A stretch of DNA of 64,000 nt from Macrotis lagotis (taxonomy: Eukaryota; Chordata; Mammalia; Peramelemorphia; Peramelidae): the NCBI RefSeq assembly GCF_037893015.1, contig NC_133666.1:560366541-560430540 (forward strand). Reading direction: 5' to 3'. This document shows, in pieces, positions 13,250 through 25,860 of this stretch. Positions within the stretch are counted from its first letter, which is position 1, and every line of letters begins with the position of its first letter. The notes under the pieces were generated by a model. That model made no database searches. It had not been told where the DNA came from and saw nothing but the letters and a program-made list of their open reading frames with translations. The translations under genes were made by a program, and so were the position numbers.

Positions 13250-13720
13250 TTCCTTTCTAATTAGGCTTATTTCACTCTCATTTGTACATCCAAGTTTTCC
13301 CATACTTCTCTGAAGCTTCCACATTTGTTTTTTCTTATTGCACATAATATTATCTCACTGCCCAACTGATCACTCCATAGTGACTTTCAGAGGTGGATTC
13401 CTATGCCTAGAATATACACCCTTCTTACCTTCTCCATAGCAAGAAATCATTTGCTTTCTTAAAAGTACCCAGATTCAAGGTCTGTGTTTAAAAGCTCAAT
13501 GACAAACACAGTCTCCTTCTTGAAGTTATTTTGTATGTACATTGTATTTATGTATATATATATAATCTCTATCCCCTCCCACCCAATAGAATGTAAATTA
13601 TTTGAGGATGACCATTGTTTCTTTTTTCTTTTTTTTTAATTTTGTTTCCCTATGCCTGTAATACTGTCTTGAACATTTTTTGGGTGCAGATTAATGATTT
13701 CGTTGGTGTAAGAAACTCCT
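13250..13720 (+). repeat. L2-type LINE 3' end
   Basis: 'tttcagaggtggattcctat', a T-rich stretch, 'gaatgtaaattatttgagga' and a degraded tail. Confidence 0.5.
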
Positions 13721-13784
13721 TATGAGGAAATGTCTTCTATTAAAGCAAATTATCCTTTAAGTTATTATTGTAGAAGATTGTCTA

Positions 13785-13915
13785 CAGAACTGAGACATTA
13801 AATGACTTATCAGACTCCTCACACAACTAGCACATTTGTCAGAGGTGGGACTTTAATGCGGGTTTTTCTGACTCCTGGGCCAATCTTGTCTTCTCTGTGA
13901 CATGCTTCCTTCTCA
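13785..13915 (-). repeat. MIR fragment
   Basis: 'aactgagacattaaatgact', 'gtcagaggtgggacttt' and 'gactcctgggccaat' in reverse MIR order. Confidence 0.5.
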
Positions 13916-14193
13916 TCTTGTACATAGGTGGTAGTTAAATAAATATTTACTAAATTGATTTGAATTGAATAAAATTGAATTGGTAGCAATAATCATGATG
14001 GGTAAAACACTGGTGGTAGTCAAACAGAGACTGGAGGACCCTAAGATGGAGATGTCAGGAATATTAAGATCACTTAGTAGGGATGTTAACTATGAAAACA
14101 CAATAGCCGCAATCTGCAATCAAAAGTAAATGATGATCTTTGCTCCCTCTTAATTCCAGCTGGTGCATCAGTGACAACATCACTACGAACAGC

Positions 14194-15225
14194 ATGATTA
14201 CTAGAACCTCAGTCACTGAAGTTTTCTTATGTCTTTGGAGATTTTATTTGTCTCCAAGGAGCACTGGATGGAAAGGTTTCTGGCAGCATTTTGGAGTTTG
14301 CTGTGTGGTTGGATTCATCTCAACTGTGCTCTTATATCTTGGCTTGTATTGGTTCCTGTCATCCTTAGCAATTTTCTTCATTCCATTTTGGATTACTATG
14401 TCCATCCTACTGTGTTGGTCCAAGCATGTACGGTGCTTTGGTATTCTCTTCTTTCTCTCTTGTGGACTACGTGAAGGTAGAAATGCTCTGATTACTGTTG
14501 GAACAGGGATTGTGACATTTGGCCATGTGAAAAATATCTTCCATAACCTGAAAGGCCTTCTGGAAGGAATAACCTGCAATCTCAGTATCAAAAGCTTTAT
14601 TATCCTTTTCCCTTTCTTGAATAAATACATTGAAGCAATTAAGTGGCTTTATAGTCTTGTCACAGATATCAATCTTTTTGAAGAGATTGTCTCTTGGAAT
14701 CATACTTTGGACTTGTCTGTTCTCAGTCCAAGCAAGGCCTTCGAGATTAGACTAAATGACACCAAAGGAGAAATCCTAAGTGTGATAGACCATGTAACCA
14801 CTGTCACAGAGGTGGTGTCTTCTCTGGGCCAAGGACTATTGACCATCATTGGGTTTGCTCTAGTCCTCCTCAACACAGGACTCTTCATGAGACGCTTCTT
14901 GGGCCCTCACAGCCACAGATTTGAAAACATCTACATCACTAAGCATTTTATTCAGTTTGATGAAAGTGAGAGGCATCAAAAAAGACCCTGTGTCCTTCCA
15001 CTTAATAAACAGGAAAGAAAGAAATATATTATTATTCCTTCCATCTACTTGACTTCTAAAGAGAAGAGAAACCTTGGACTGTTTTTCCTCCCCATACTGA
15101 CAAATCTCTATGTCTGGACCCTGTTTGCAGCCATTGATTATGGGCTGTATCAACTGATTTCTTCAGTAAACAAACATCTCCCCAACTTGCCAGGAATGGA
15201 GGTTCACTTGAAACTATATAATGAG
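14194..15225 (+). CDS. DCSTAMP: DCSTAMP first coding exon, residues 1-344
   Basis: A pyrimidine-rich acceptor ending in ttccag at 14159 precedes 34 bases of 5'UTR and the ATG at 14194. That ATG starts MITRTSVTEVFLCLW, which aligns with the human start MGIWTSGTDIFLSLW. The open frame runs further upstream, but those codons cross the splice acceptor and are not coding. The exon carries the first five or so membrane segments and the extracellular loop with the sequons. It ends LKLYNE followed by the donor gag|gtaagt at 15226. Human DCSTAMP also has one large coding exon with the same end. The ending GTAAGT would read on for some codons if the intron were retained; that is intron sequence. Confidence 0.95.
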
Positions 15226-18200
15226 GTAAGTGAGGATCATGGGATCATAGATTAAGAAGTGGAAAGGACTTCAGAGAGCATCTAATCTTACCACTTTATT
15301 TTACAGATGAGGAAAGTAAAGGGAAGGGAAATAAGTGACTTGCCATATGGTAAGAGAAGCAAAATTTGAAGACAGATCCTCAGACCCCAGATAGAATATG
15401 TTTTCCGCTAAATTACAGTCTTGCTGCCTTTGGACTCAGAGATGTAGAGAGATGATAGGGAGTGAGACTACAAAGGGCTCTTAAGTTTTGAGCTAGATTG
15501 TGTGACTTTAAGACAGGAAATATATATATATATATATCCAATTTTCTCAGATTCAGCTAGGTTATATGACTTTAGGTCATTCACAATTCCTTAAAATCCT
15601 TTAATGAAAATCACTTTTTTTATTAAAACAAACAAACAAGTTCTCAAGGGAGGTCCTTCAAGGGTTTAAGATGGTAATTGTATCTACCAAAGTAAAAAGA
15701 AATTCTAATGAATAAATTCATATTAATAACAATAGCACATCTCTATCATATTTAATAATTATAGCTAGTATTCAAATAGTGTTTTAAGTTTTGCAAAATA
15801 CTTTATAAATATTATCTGGTTTTATTGTCATAAAACCACAGAAAGTAGATGTTATTATTATCCCCATTTTAAGATGAAGAAACTGAGGCTAAGAAAGATT
15901 AAGGGACTTGTCCAGGGTCAGATGTCTAGTAACAATCTAGGGCAAAATTGAATTCAGGACATCTATCTAAATATCCAGGGTTAAATTCACTGTTGCCTCT
16001 AATGTTGTTTAGATTACCCTTTCCCCACAAAAACTGTATGAGAAAAATGCTATTATTTTCTATGTTCTTCATATAGGCCATTCTACCTCTAAAGCTACAT
16101 CTTTCCTACCATGAATGCCTAGAATGTACACCCTCTTTATCTCTGCCTGATTTTTCTTCCCTTAAGGCATGGTTCAAGGAACATCTCTGAAGACTTGCCT
16201 GATGAAAGACTAGCATCCTCCTTCTTAAACAATCTTCAGTTAGCCACTTTGTATATATTTGAATGTATTCACTTGCATTTATGCTGCATGCATATTTTAT
16301 ATGTCCTCATTGACTTCTCCATCAGAATCTATGCTCTTTTTGAGCAGAGATATTTTCATTCTTTGTACTTATAACTCCAGTGTAGGTTGTAGTAGTTTAA
16401 TAAATACTTGGTAGATTAATAAATATTTGATGACTGATTGATCAATGTTCATTTTACAAATAAGAAAACTGAAGCTGAGAGTTTAAGTGATTTGCCCATG
16501 ATCACAGATTTATAAATTTACAGTTTGTAAGTAAAGTTGTCAGGAATATTAAATAATAACCATTAGGGGTAAGTCAATTAACTGCTCTGTGCCTCATTTT
16601 CCTCACCTGTAAAATGAAGTGATTGAATAATATGCCCTTTTAGTTCCTTGCAACTCTAGATTTACAAACCTGTGATCCAAAAGGAAGAATACTGGATGGA
16701 AAAAAATGAGGCTTGAGCCAAGGCCCCTACAATTCAAATCTGTGATTCTATGATCAATTTGGAACCAGGTTATCTTTCACTTTACAAACAAGAGCTGAAC
16801 TTTTCCTTTCTGGATAGTATTTGATTTATGATTTGTAATTAGAAGCAGTATATTACATTGGAAAAAACATTGGATTTAGAGATAGAGAACTTAAGGAGAG
16901 GGAAATTCCTCAAGAGTTATACATAGTTTCTTTGGAAAGAGAATCCATTAAAAATATGTGAGTAGACAGGGTCTATACCCTGAAGAGATCTTGCAAAAGG
17001 ATAAAAACAACACTTGTACAAAAATATTCACAGCACTCCTGTTTGTGGTATCAAAGAATTGGAAATCATGTGAATGTACAGCAATTGGGAAATGACTGAA
17101 CAAATTGTGGTATATGGTATGTTATGGAACATAATGTTCTATTAGAAATCAGGAAGGATGGGGATTCAGAGAAGCCTGGAAAGACTTGCATGGACTGATG
17201 ATGAGCGAGATAAGGAGAACCAGAACACTGCACACCCTAATGGCAACATAGAGGTGATGATCAATCTTATTGGACTTCCTCATTCCATCAATGAGATAAT
17301 CAGAGACAATTTTAGAGCATCTGTGATGGAGAATACCATCTGTACCTTGAGAAAGCCTATGAGTTCAAAGACCAAAGTCTATTACCTTCAATTTTTTATT
17401 AAAAAAGTGTCTTATGTACTACATAATTTTGCTATCTCTAATATTTTATTTTCTCCTCAAAGATATGATTTCTCTCCCAACACATTCAATTTCGATCAAA
17501 GTATAGCATGGAAGGGGCGGCTAGGTGGTGCAGTGGATAGAGCACAGGCCCTGGAGTCACCAGACTGCCTTCTGTGGGGGGGGATGGGGGAAGCAAGGGA
17601 GGGCGGGGGAAAGTTTGTAAAATTCAAAACCTTACAGAAAATGATGGGTAGAAGCTATTATTATATGTATGATTGGAAAACAAATAAAATATTAATAAAA
17701 ATGTGAGTAGGAAGGAGAAGGAAGAAAAAGGAAGGATAAGTAGAGAGAAAATAGTGGTAAGAAAGAGAAGAAAAAAGAAAGTCAGAAAAAAGTCAGAAAG
17801 AAAAAGAGAAAGAGCAAGAATGAGCAAGAAAGAAAGGATGAAGGAAGAAAGGAAGGGAGGAAGGGAAGAAGGGAAGAAGGGAGGGAGGAAGGGAAGAAGG
17901 GAGGGAGGAAGGGAGGGAGAAAGGAAGTAGGGGAAGAAAAAGAAAGAAAGAAAGGAAGGAAGGAAGGAAGGAAGGAAGGAAGGAAGGAAGGAAGGAAGGA
18001 AGGAAGGAAGGAAGAAAGGAAGAAAGGAAGGGAAAGAAAGAAAAAGGAAGGAAGGAAGAAAGGAAGAGATAAAAGGAAGGAAAAAAGGATTGGAGAGAGG
18101 GAGGAAGAAAGGAAGGAAGAGGGGAAGAAAAGAGATGAACAAAAGTAAGAGGAGAGGGAGATGGAAGTAGAAGTGGTAAGAGAGGGATCTTACTTTGGTC

Positions 18201-21200
18201 AGACCAAATACAGTCATTTTAAATTCGTTTGAATTTTATTTTGTTGGTTGAAAATTGAAACAGAGGCTCTGTCGTTCCGGGAGCTTATTCTAAGAACCTG
18301 AAACCCTAGGGTGCCTTATAATTAACTAATTCCTTGGGCCTGGGAAAGGGGGTTGGGTGGTGTTCAGTGTAATCAGTTTGAAAAAACTAAGTAAATGAGA
18401 AAACAAACAAAATGTACCTGCTGAGAAGCAAGCAATGAATCTGAGAGGAGGGCCTATTTAGATTTAAGCAAGAAGTATCTAATGCTCTTTAAAATGCTTG
18501 CTCTGCAGTGTATAAATACAGATACTTGCCAACATAATGGAATTGAAAATGAGAGATAAAGTTCCATTTCCATCCTCTCTCCTGCATTTTTCAGTTCTAT
18601 GACCAGATTCATTTATTGTTTGCTAAATTAGTGAAATTCAGAAATGTTTATGAACGCAGGGATATTTACATGGTTACACACACACACACACACACACACA
18701 CTCCCATAGATACAGAAAGAAAATAAAAAAGTAGGAGTTCAAAGCCTAAAGGATTTCAAGACTTCAATGTGAGGGGGAGATGACAAGGCATTGTTAAGCA
18801 GGCCAGAGAATAAACAAGTCCAAACAGGAAATGATTGGGAGTGACAAGAAGGGGGCAGAGAATGGAAATAATTGGGAAATGGGAGGTTTCCCAATGGGGG
18901 AACAAGACAGAGCTTGTTAAAATTAATTTTGTCATTGGATTCCTCATAGGTGCTAAATGTCTGAATTCGTGATTTGTGTGGTTTTTTACCTGCTATATGT
19001 GAGCAGGTTCCCTTAGATTTTTCAAGTATGTTGATAAAGAGCAATTTGGAGGATCATAAGTTGAAGGTTAGAAAGAACCTCAGAGGTCTTCTACTTTAAC
19101 CCTCCTTCTTTTAAAATTGAGAAAATGTATGACCCAATAAGGAAAATGACTTGCCCAAGCTCACTACACTAGTGACATCATCCACACTATGATTTTTTAA
19201 AAAATTTTTATTTAAGGCAATGGGTTTAAGTAAATAAGTACCAAGGTCACATAGCTAGCTAGGTATTAAGTGTCTGGGACCGTATTTGAATTCAGGTACT
19301 CCTGACTCCAGGGCCGGTGCTCTATCCACTGCACCACCTAGCTGCACTATGCTTTTGAAAGATGAAATGTTTCAGGGCATAGGATGAATTGAAGTTCAGA
19401 TGGATCTGAATTGGTGAATCAAGTTAGATTTCTCTCCCATTAGTCCAAGAGAAAAGAAATGATGGCCTGAACTAGAGTACTGGTTGAGAAAACACTTGAA
19501 ACATTCACCTTCTGAAAGAGTTAAATATAAAAATGTTTACTCACTGCATTTATAACACAGCTTCCCAACCCTCAAATCCCTGCTTAGCTTCCTTGATGAA
19601 ATGCCTACTGTGCCACCTCGAAATTGGCCACATGCTGCTTTGTTATTGCAGGATTTCTCATCAGCCATTAAGTCTGGGTGTTTTGGCAATTTCAATTGTA
19701 GGGAAGAACTGGCACATTTGCTCAGGAGAACTAAACTTACCTATTTAGTTGCAGAGGTTCATTTTTAATTTGTTAATTAGAGATAGGCCACAGAAATTGT
19801 TTCCCTTGCTTTCTTCCCTAGACAACAGAACATTAATCCTCTCTTCCTCATTTCTATGACCCTGCAGTATCTCTATTATGTCCAAACAGGGGAAAAGAAA
19901 ATGTGTTGATCCCTGGGTATGATCAGGTTAGCATTCTAAGTCTGTGACCACCAGAGTATTAGGATGTTGGGATAGTAATCGAGGACTAAGTATCACATAT
20001 CCCTGAGGTTTTAACTCTCAAGTCCCAAGGCACTTCATTTAAACTGGAATATGTTATTCATGGATAGGATCTGGTCCATTAATTCCTGTTTTCCAAATGT
20101 GAAAACTAATCCACAGAGAGATTAAATGACTTTCCTAGGTCAGGGAAAAAGCTGAATCAACAAACCTGACTATTCTTATTGGCTTCATTACCTGACTATC
20201 AATGTCAAGTTCTTAATTCTGGGCCAAACTTAAGCATTTCACATTGACCTTGGTATGGTACCTGCATCATCCATTTTTTTTTTTGCTTCGATTAGGAAGG
20301 CAAATATTCCTAGTCCAAAATATACCCCAGATTCATGAAACAGTATTATATTTTTAAAGAACTCCAGAAAAAAATTTGGAGGGAACATCAGAAAAATGCT
20401 TTCTTATGTGGAACTTATTTTAGCATCCAACAACCAATATGGTATTTTTTTGGGGGGGTCACAGAATGTTGTTTCAGAAGATGCTTTAGTCTCCTATCAC
20501 TTATATCAGAATAGAATTTTCCTGTCAGGATGGAAAACTTATACCTCAGGGATGGGTTATATAGAATCTAACCCCACCTTTTATAGAAACTAGACCCAAA
20601 TGAGAACAGTCCCTCTTCTTGGATCAAGTTTTTAATGGAAAAAAAAATTGTTTTCCCCACAATTTTCAACATCTTTATTTAAAGTTTTGAGTTCCAATTT
20701 CTATTCCTCTTCCTTCTGTCTCCCCCTTCCCTTCTCCCCCTCCCTGAGAAGATAAACAATAAGATATAGGTTATACTTGTGCAATTTTGTAAAACATTTC
20801 CATAGTAGTCATTTTTGTATAAGAAGACTTGAATAAAAGAAAAAATGAAAGAAATTGAAAAATAGCATGCTTTAGTCTGTATTCAATCAATATTAGTTCT
20901 TTATAGTATGCTTCATCATTAGTCCTTTGGAATTATCTTGAATATTGTATTATTGAGAATAACTATTATCCACAATTCTTCATTGAACAATATTGTTGTT
21001 ACTGGAGACAATTCTCTTGGTTCTATTCATCAATTCATGTAAGTCTTTCCAGGTTTTCCTGAAATCATCCTACTTGTCATTATAGCACAAAAATATTCCA
21101 TTACAATCATATATCACACTTTGTTTAACCATTCCCCAATTTATGGGAAACTTTGATTTCCAATTTTTTGCCTCCATCACTACTTAGCTTCCTTCAAATC

Positions 21201-24200
21201 AAGTCCCATCTTCTGCAAATGTAATTGTACTAATTTTGTACATATTTCTTCAAAGATGTCTCTTTTATTGGATGTCTTTGACATAACAGTGGTATTGCTA
21301 GATCAAAGGTATGCATAGTTCCAAATTGCTGTCCAGAATGATTGATTCAGTTCACAATTCCACCATAATGCATTAGTGTCCCAGTTTTCCCACAGCATCT
21401 CCATACCATGTAAGCTGGTACTTCAGAGTTGTTTTAATTCATATCTAAAACATGGATCCCACTAAGTTTCATCATCCTGATGTTGGTAGTGCTGGGTCTG
21501 CTGTCCTCCATTCTGATTAATAATGATTTAGAACATTTTTATATGTCTATAGGAAACTTTGATTTCTTTGTCTGAAAACTACCTGTTCATATCCTTTGAC
21601 TATTTATCAATTGGAAAATGAATGGTTTGTTTTTTTATAAATTAGACTCAGTTCTCTATGTATTTGAGAAATCTCTTTATCAGAGATATTTGTTGCAAAA
21701 ATTTCCCCCAGTTTTCTGCTTTCCTTAATAATAATTGTGATTGAATTGATTTTGTTTGTATAAAACTTTTTAATTTTACATGATCAAAATTATCTATTTT
21801 ACATCTTGTCACTATCTTTTTTTGTTCCTAAATTCTTCTCTTATCCATGAATCTGATAGATAATTATTCCACATTCTCTTAATTTGTTTATGATATCACT
21901 TTTTATGTTTAAATCATATATCCATTTTGATTTTATCTTGGTGTACAGTGTGAGGTCTGTAGGAAAACTAGGTTTCTACCTAATTTCTGCCATACTATTT
22001 TCCAGTTTTCCCAGCAGTTTTTGTCAAATAATGAGTTTTTCCCAAAAAACTTAGAAACAACTTTAATTAAATATGAGTTATATAAAAGCTAAGAAGATCA
22101 AAATTGTATGAAGTTGCAGCACTGAAAAAAGAAGAGATTTGGATATCAAAACCAGATGGGGTTTGATTTATGAATCTCACATATTATTAAATTTATTTAG
22201 TGCTTTGAAATTTTAAAAGTACTATATATGATATAATATATTATATACATATATGTTCTATCTTTTTATCCTTACAATTCTGTAAAGTAGGTTTTGTAAA
22301 TGTAATTAAATCCATTTTACAGATGAGAAAACAGAGCCTCAAAAAAAGATTAAGTGATTTGCCTATAGTCAATGCTAACTAGTATGAGATTCCAATCCAG
22401 GTCTATCCTAACACTAAATTCAGCATTTTTCAGATCCTGCTTTGACTTTTGGGCCCTTCACAATGTGGTTTCTTTCTTCCTTTGCAGTCTTATTTTCCTC
22501 TATATAATCTTTAGTCCAGTGACACTAGATTCCTTAATGTTCCCCTTTACACAAGCCTGGAATTCTCTCCCTCCTTCCATCCCCACCATCACTACTATAT
22601 AGCTTCCTTCAAACCAAGTCCTATCTTTTGCAAAACATCTTCCCAATTCCCCTTAATCCTAATTCTTTTCTTCTGAAATTATCTTTAAAGTATCCTGCAT
22701 GTATCTTGTTCATACATAGTTATTTACAACTTGATTCCCAATTAGGCTGCAAACTCCTTTAGAGCAGGGACTTTTTTTGCCTTCCTTTGTAAACTCAGAA
22801 CTTAGTAGAGTGCCTTATATACAGTATTTAATAAAGACTACTTGATTTAACTTGACTTTGCTTGTGTTTTAGGTGAAGGGAAATCATGACATCATAACTG
22901 ACTCTTCCTTTAATATATCTATGTTTGAGCCCAACTGTATCCCCAAACCTGAGCTCTTTATATCTAAAACATGGATCCCACTAAGTTTCATCATCCTGAT
23001 GTTGGTAGTGCTGGGTCTGCTGTCCTCCATTCTGATGCAATTTAAAATCCTAGTGTCTGGATCATTCTACCCTGATGTAGAAAGGGACCGGATACACTAT
23101 CTGCATGCCAAGATCCTCAGGAGAAGATCCAAGCAGCCACTGAGGAAAGGAAAAGAGAAACTGAAGCAGTTAACTTCAGAGGTAAGAATTGGACGGGACA
23201 AAAGAAGCCTAACTGTGCCTGTATTTAATCTGAGAATCAGATTATGGTGTTTACCAAGATGCAGTGTTAAAATGAAAATGACAGACTTTTTTTTTTAAAC
23301 CACTTTGACATTTATATAGTACTTTGAAGTTCACAAGAAAATGTTAGAAGAGGGATTCAAAGTCAGGTCTTCTTAACTCTAAGAGCAGTGTATTTCTATG
23401 CCTTTTACCATAATGATTCCTATCAAGGCAGGCCCACATTTAAACTGTATATGCAAAGGAAATGAGGTGTGTGGTTAGAGAGCTCACCTCTACTATGCAG
23501 GAAGAGCTACATTCAAATCCTGTCTCTGACACATCTTGGCTGTGTGATCTCGGACAAATCATTTAACCTCTGAGTACTCTAGACAATGACTAGAGAGAAT
23601 TTCATCACCTGGAAGTTCCCTCTACCAACGAATTCATGGTCTAATCCCTATTCCACAGCAGACAAATCTTTGGGGTATCATGAACTTGTGCATTAGAAGT
23701 ATAATTATTAGGGTTTAAATTTTTTTGCTTTGTTTTGTTTAACTAAGAAAGCAGTTGTTAAACTTTAAAAACAAAATCTTAAAAATATAGGTTAAAATAA
23801 AACAACAGAAAATATAGGTTAGACATAAAGTTTTATTCTCTATTAATTCCCATTAACCTATAGATAGAGGCCATTCTAGTAATGACCACACCAAGCAGAG
23901 AGAAATCAGAAAACTTATCCTGCAATAAGGGGAGTATACATAACAAGAGTTAAGCTTAAACTTCCCTGAAGACCATTCTATTATTTGATATCCAAGAGAA
24001 CCATCCTTCTGAAATGCTATTTTGCCTGAGGGAGGCCACTTGTTTTATGACTTTAAGAAACTGTAGGGCAGGACAAGTCTGACTTTCAAAATCTGAGGAG
24101 GACACACTCCACCCTTCACAATAGCTAAGAAATACCAATCTTTGACCAGGTACAGTTGTAAAAACTTACAGTAATTATTAAACCTTGACACAATTGAGTT

Positions 24201-25812
24201 CTACAAGATGTTCCATTAAAATCTATTTCAGGGGCAGCTAGGTGGCCCAGTGTATAGAACACTGGCCCTGGAGTGAGGAGGACTTGAATTCAAATTCAGG
24301 CTCAGACATTTAATAATTGCCTGGCTGTGTGACTTTGGGAAAGTTACTTAACCCCATTGCCTAAATTTTTAAAAAGTAAAGAAAATTTGTTTTAAATCTG
24401 CATATGCCTCACTAAAGGGAAGTTTCCTGATTATTTTTTGAAAGATCCACTCAATCTTATCAATATATTGTCCTCTCTTTAGGACCTTCCTTTAGTGTAT
24501 GTCAACAAAGGAATTGATTAGTCAGTGAATGTGCATTAAGTTCTTACTATCTGCCACTCACTCTGCTAGATGTTGGGGATACTAAAGGAAAAAAAAGGTT
24601 CTCAAGGAGCTTGCATTCCATGGGAAACAACTTGTCCATGGTAGCACCATGGTAGTACCATGGTAGCACCATGGACAGCTCGCGTGCATCCCATGCTAGT
24701 CCTAGAATCTGTCTGGGGAGGTGAAAAGGAGTATCAGAATAACTGACTCATTATCCCCACCCTGAATTAAAACTTTTGGGAAATCTGGTTGAGGTTTTGG
24801 TATAGCTCTGGTTGTTGTTGTCACTACTGTTGTCATTGAGGCATTTCAGTCATGTCTGACTCCCCATGACCCATTTGGAAGTTTCTTGGCAAAAATACTG
24901 GAGTGATTTGCCATTTCCTTCTCCAACTCATTTTACAGATGAGGAATTGAACTCTTTATTCTTTGCTGGATCTTCCTCTATATAATTCCCTTTAACCATA
25001 GTTGACCCTTTATATTCTGTCCATAGTCCTCCTCTCTTCTCATTCTATTGAGACTACTCAGGACTACTTATTCACTTGATGATTTCATCAACTCCCAAGG
25101 ATTTAATTACCATCTTGGCTGATTCTCTCATCTAGTCTACTTTATCCCATTCTCTCCACAGACCTCAAATCTCACATTTTCAACTGATTGAATGTCCAGT
25201 AAACATCTTAAACTCAGGATCTCCAAAGCAGAATTCATTATCCATACCCCCTCCCCCACTTCTCCCATTCTTTCCTTCCCTGTCCCCATAGAAGGCAACA
25301 CCTTCTTCCCAGTCCTTCAGGCTCACAACCTAGAAGTCATCCTAGATTCTTCACTATCTCTTACTCCCACCCACCACTCCCATATCCAAGCTGTTGCCAC
25401 CACTATAGTGCAGACTCCCATCACCTCATTCCTAGATTACATCCCCCCCTCCAGCCTCCAACCACACTCAATAAACTCTAGAGGCTTTCAATTGATTTTA
25501 GGATCAAGTATAAAATATTCTGTTTGGCATTCAAAGTCCTTCATAATCTAGGCCTCTCCTGCCTTTCCAGTCTTAAACTTTACTCTCTAGTCATGTACTT
25601 TCAGTACAGTGGCATTGGTCTCCTGATTATTCCAGGGATTCCATTTCTTTGGACTCTTGAGAATTTTCTCTGACTCTAACCCATGCCTGGACTACTGACT
25701 AACCTGGCTTCATTTAAGTGCCAACTACATCCCCACCTACTACAGGAAGCCTTTCATGACCCTTTAATTCCAGTGCCTTCCCTCTGTTAATTATTTTCTA
25801 TTTATCCTTTAC

Positions 25813-25860
<48 letters not shown>

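Larger units (their letters stand above)
20655..22045 (-). mobile_element. L1, antisense, 3' UTR and ORF2 end
   Basis: Reverse complement of L1 ORF2 C-terminal sequence ('ctatttatcaattggaaaat', 'aatctctttatcagagatat') followed by a long 3' UTR of a family different from the one at 16966. Two foreign patches lie inside at 21175-21219 and 21441-21517. Confidence 0.85.

Noticed and set aside
14140-14193. Upstream extension of the DC-STAMP frame from a TTG
   Set aside because: It crosses the splice acceptor at 14159; the ATG at 14194 aligns with the human start.
17624-18217. 197-codon frame on the - strand rich in FLPS, and a K/E/R-rich + frame
   Set aside because: Translation of the polypurine tract; no domain, no splice context.
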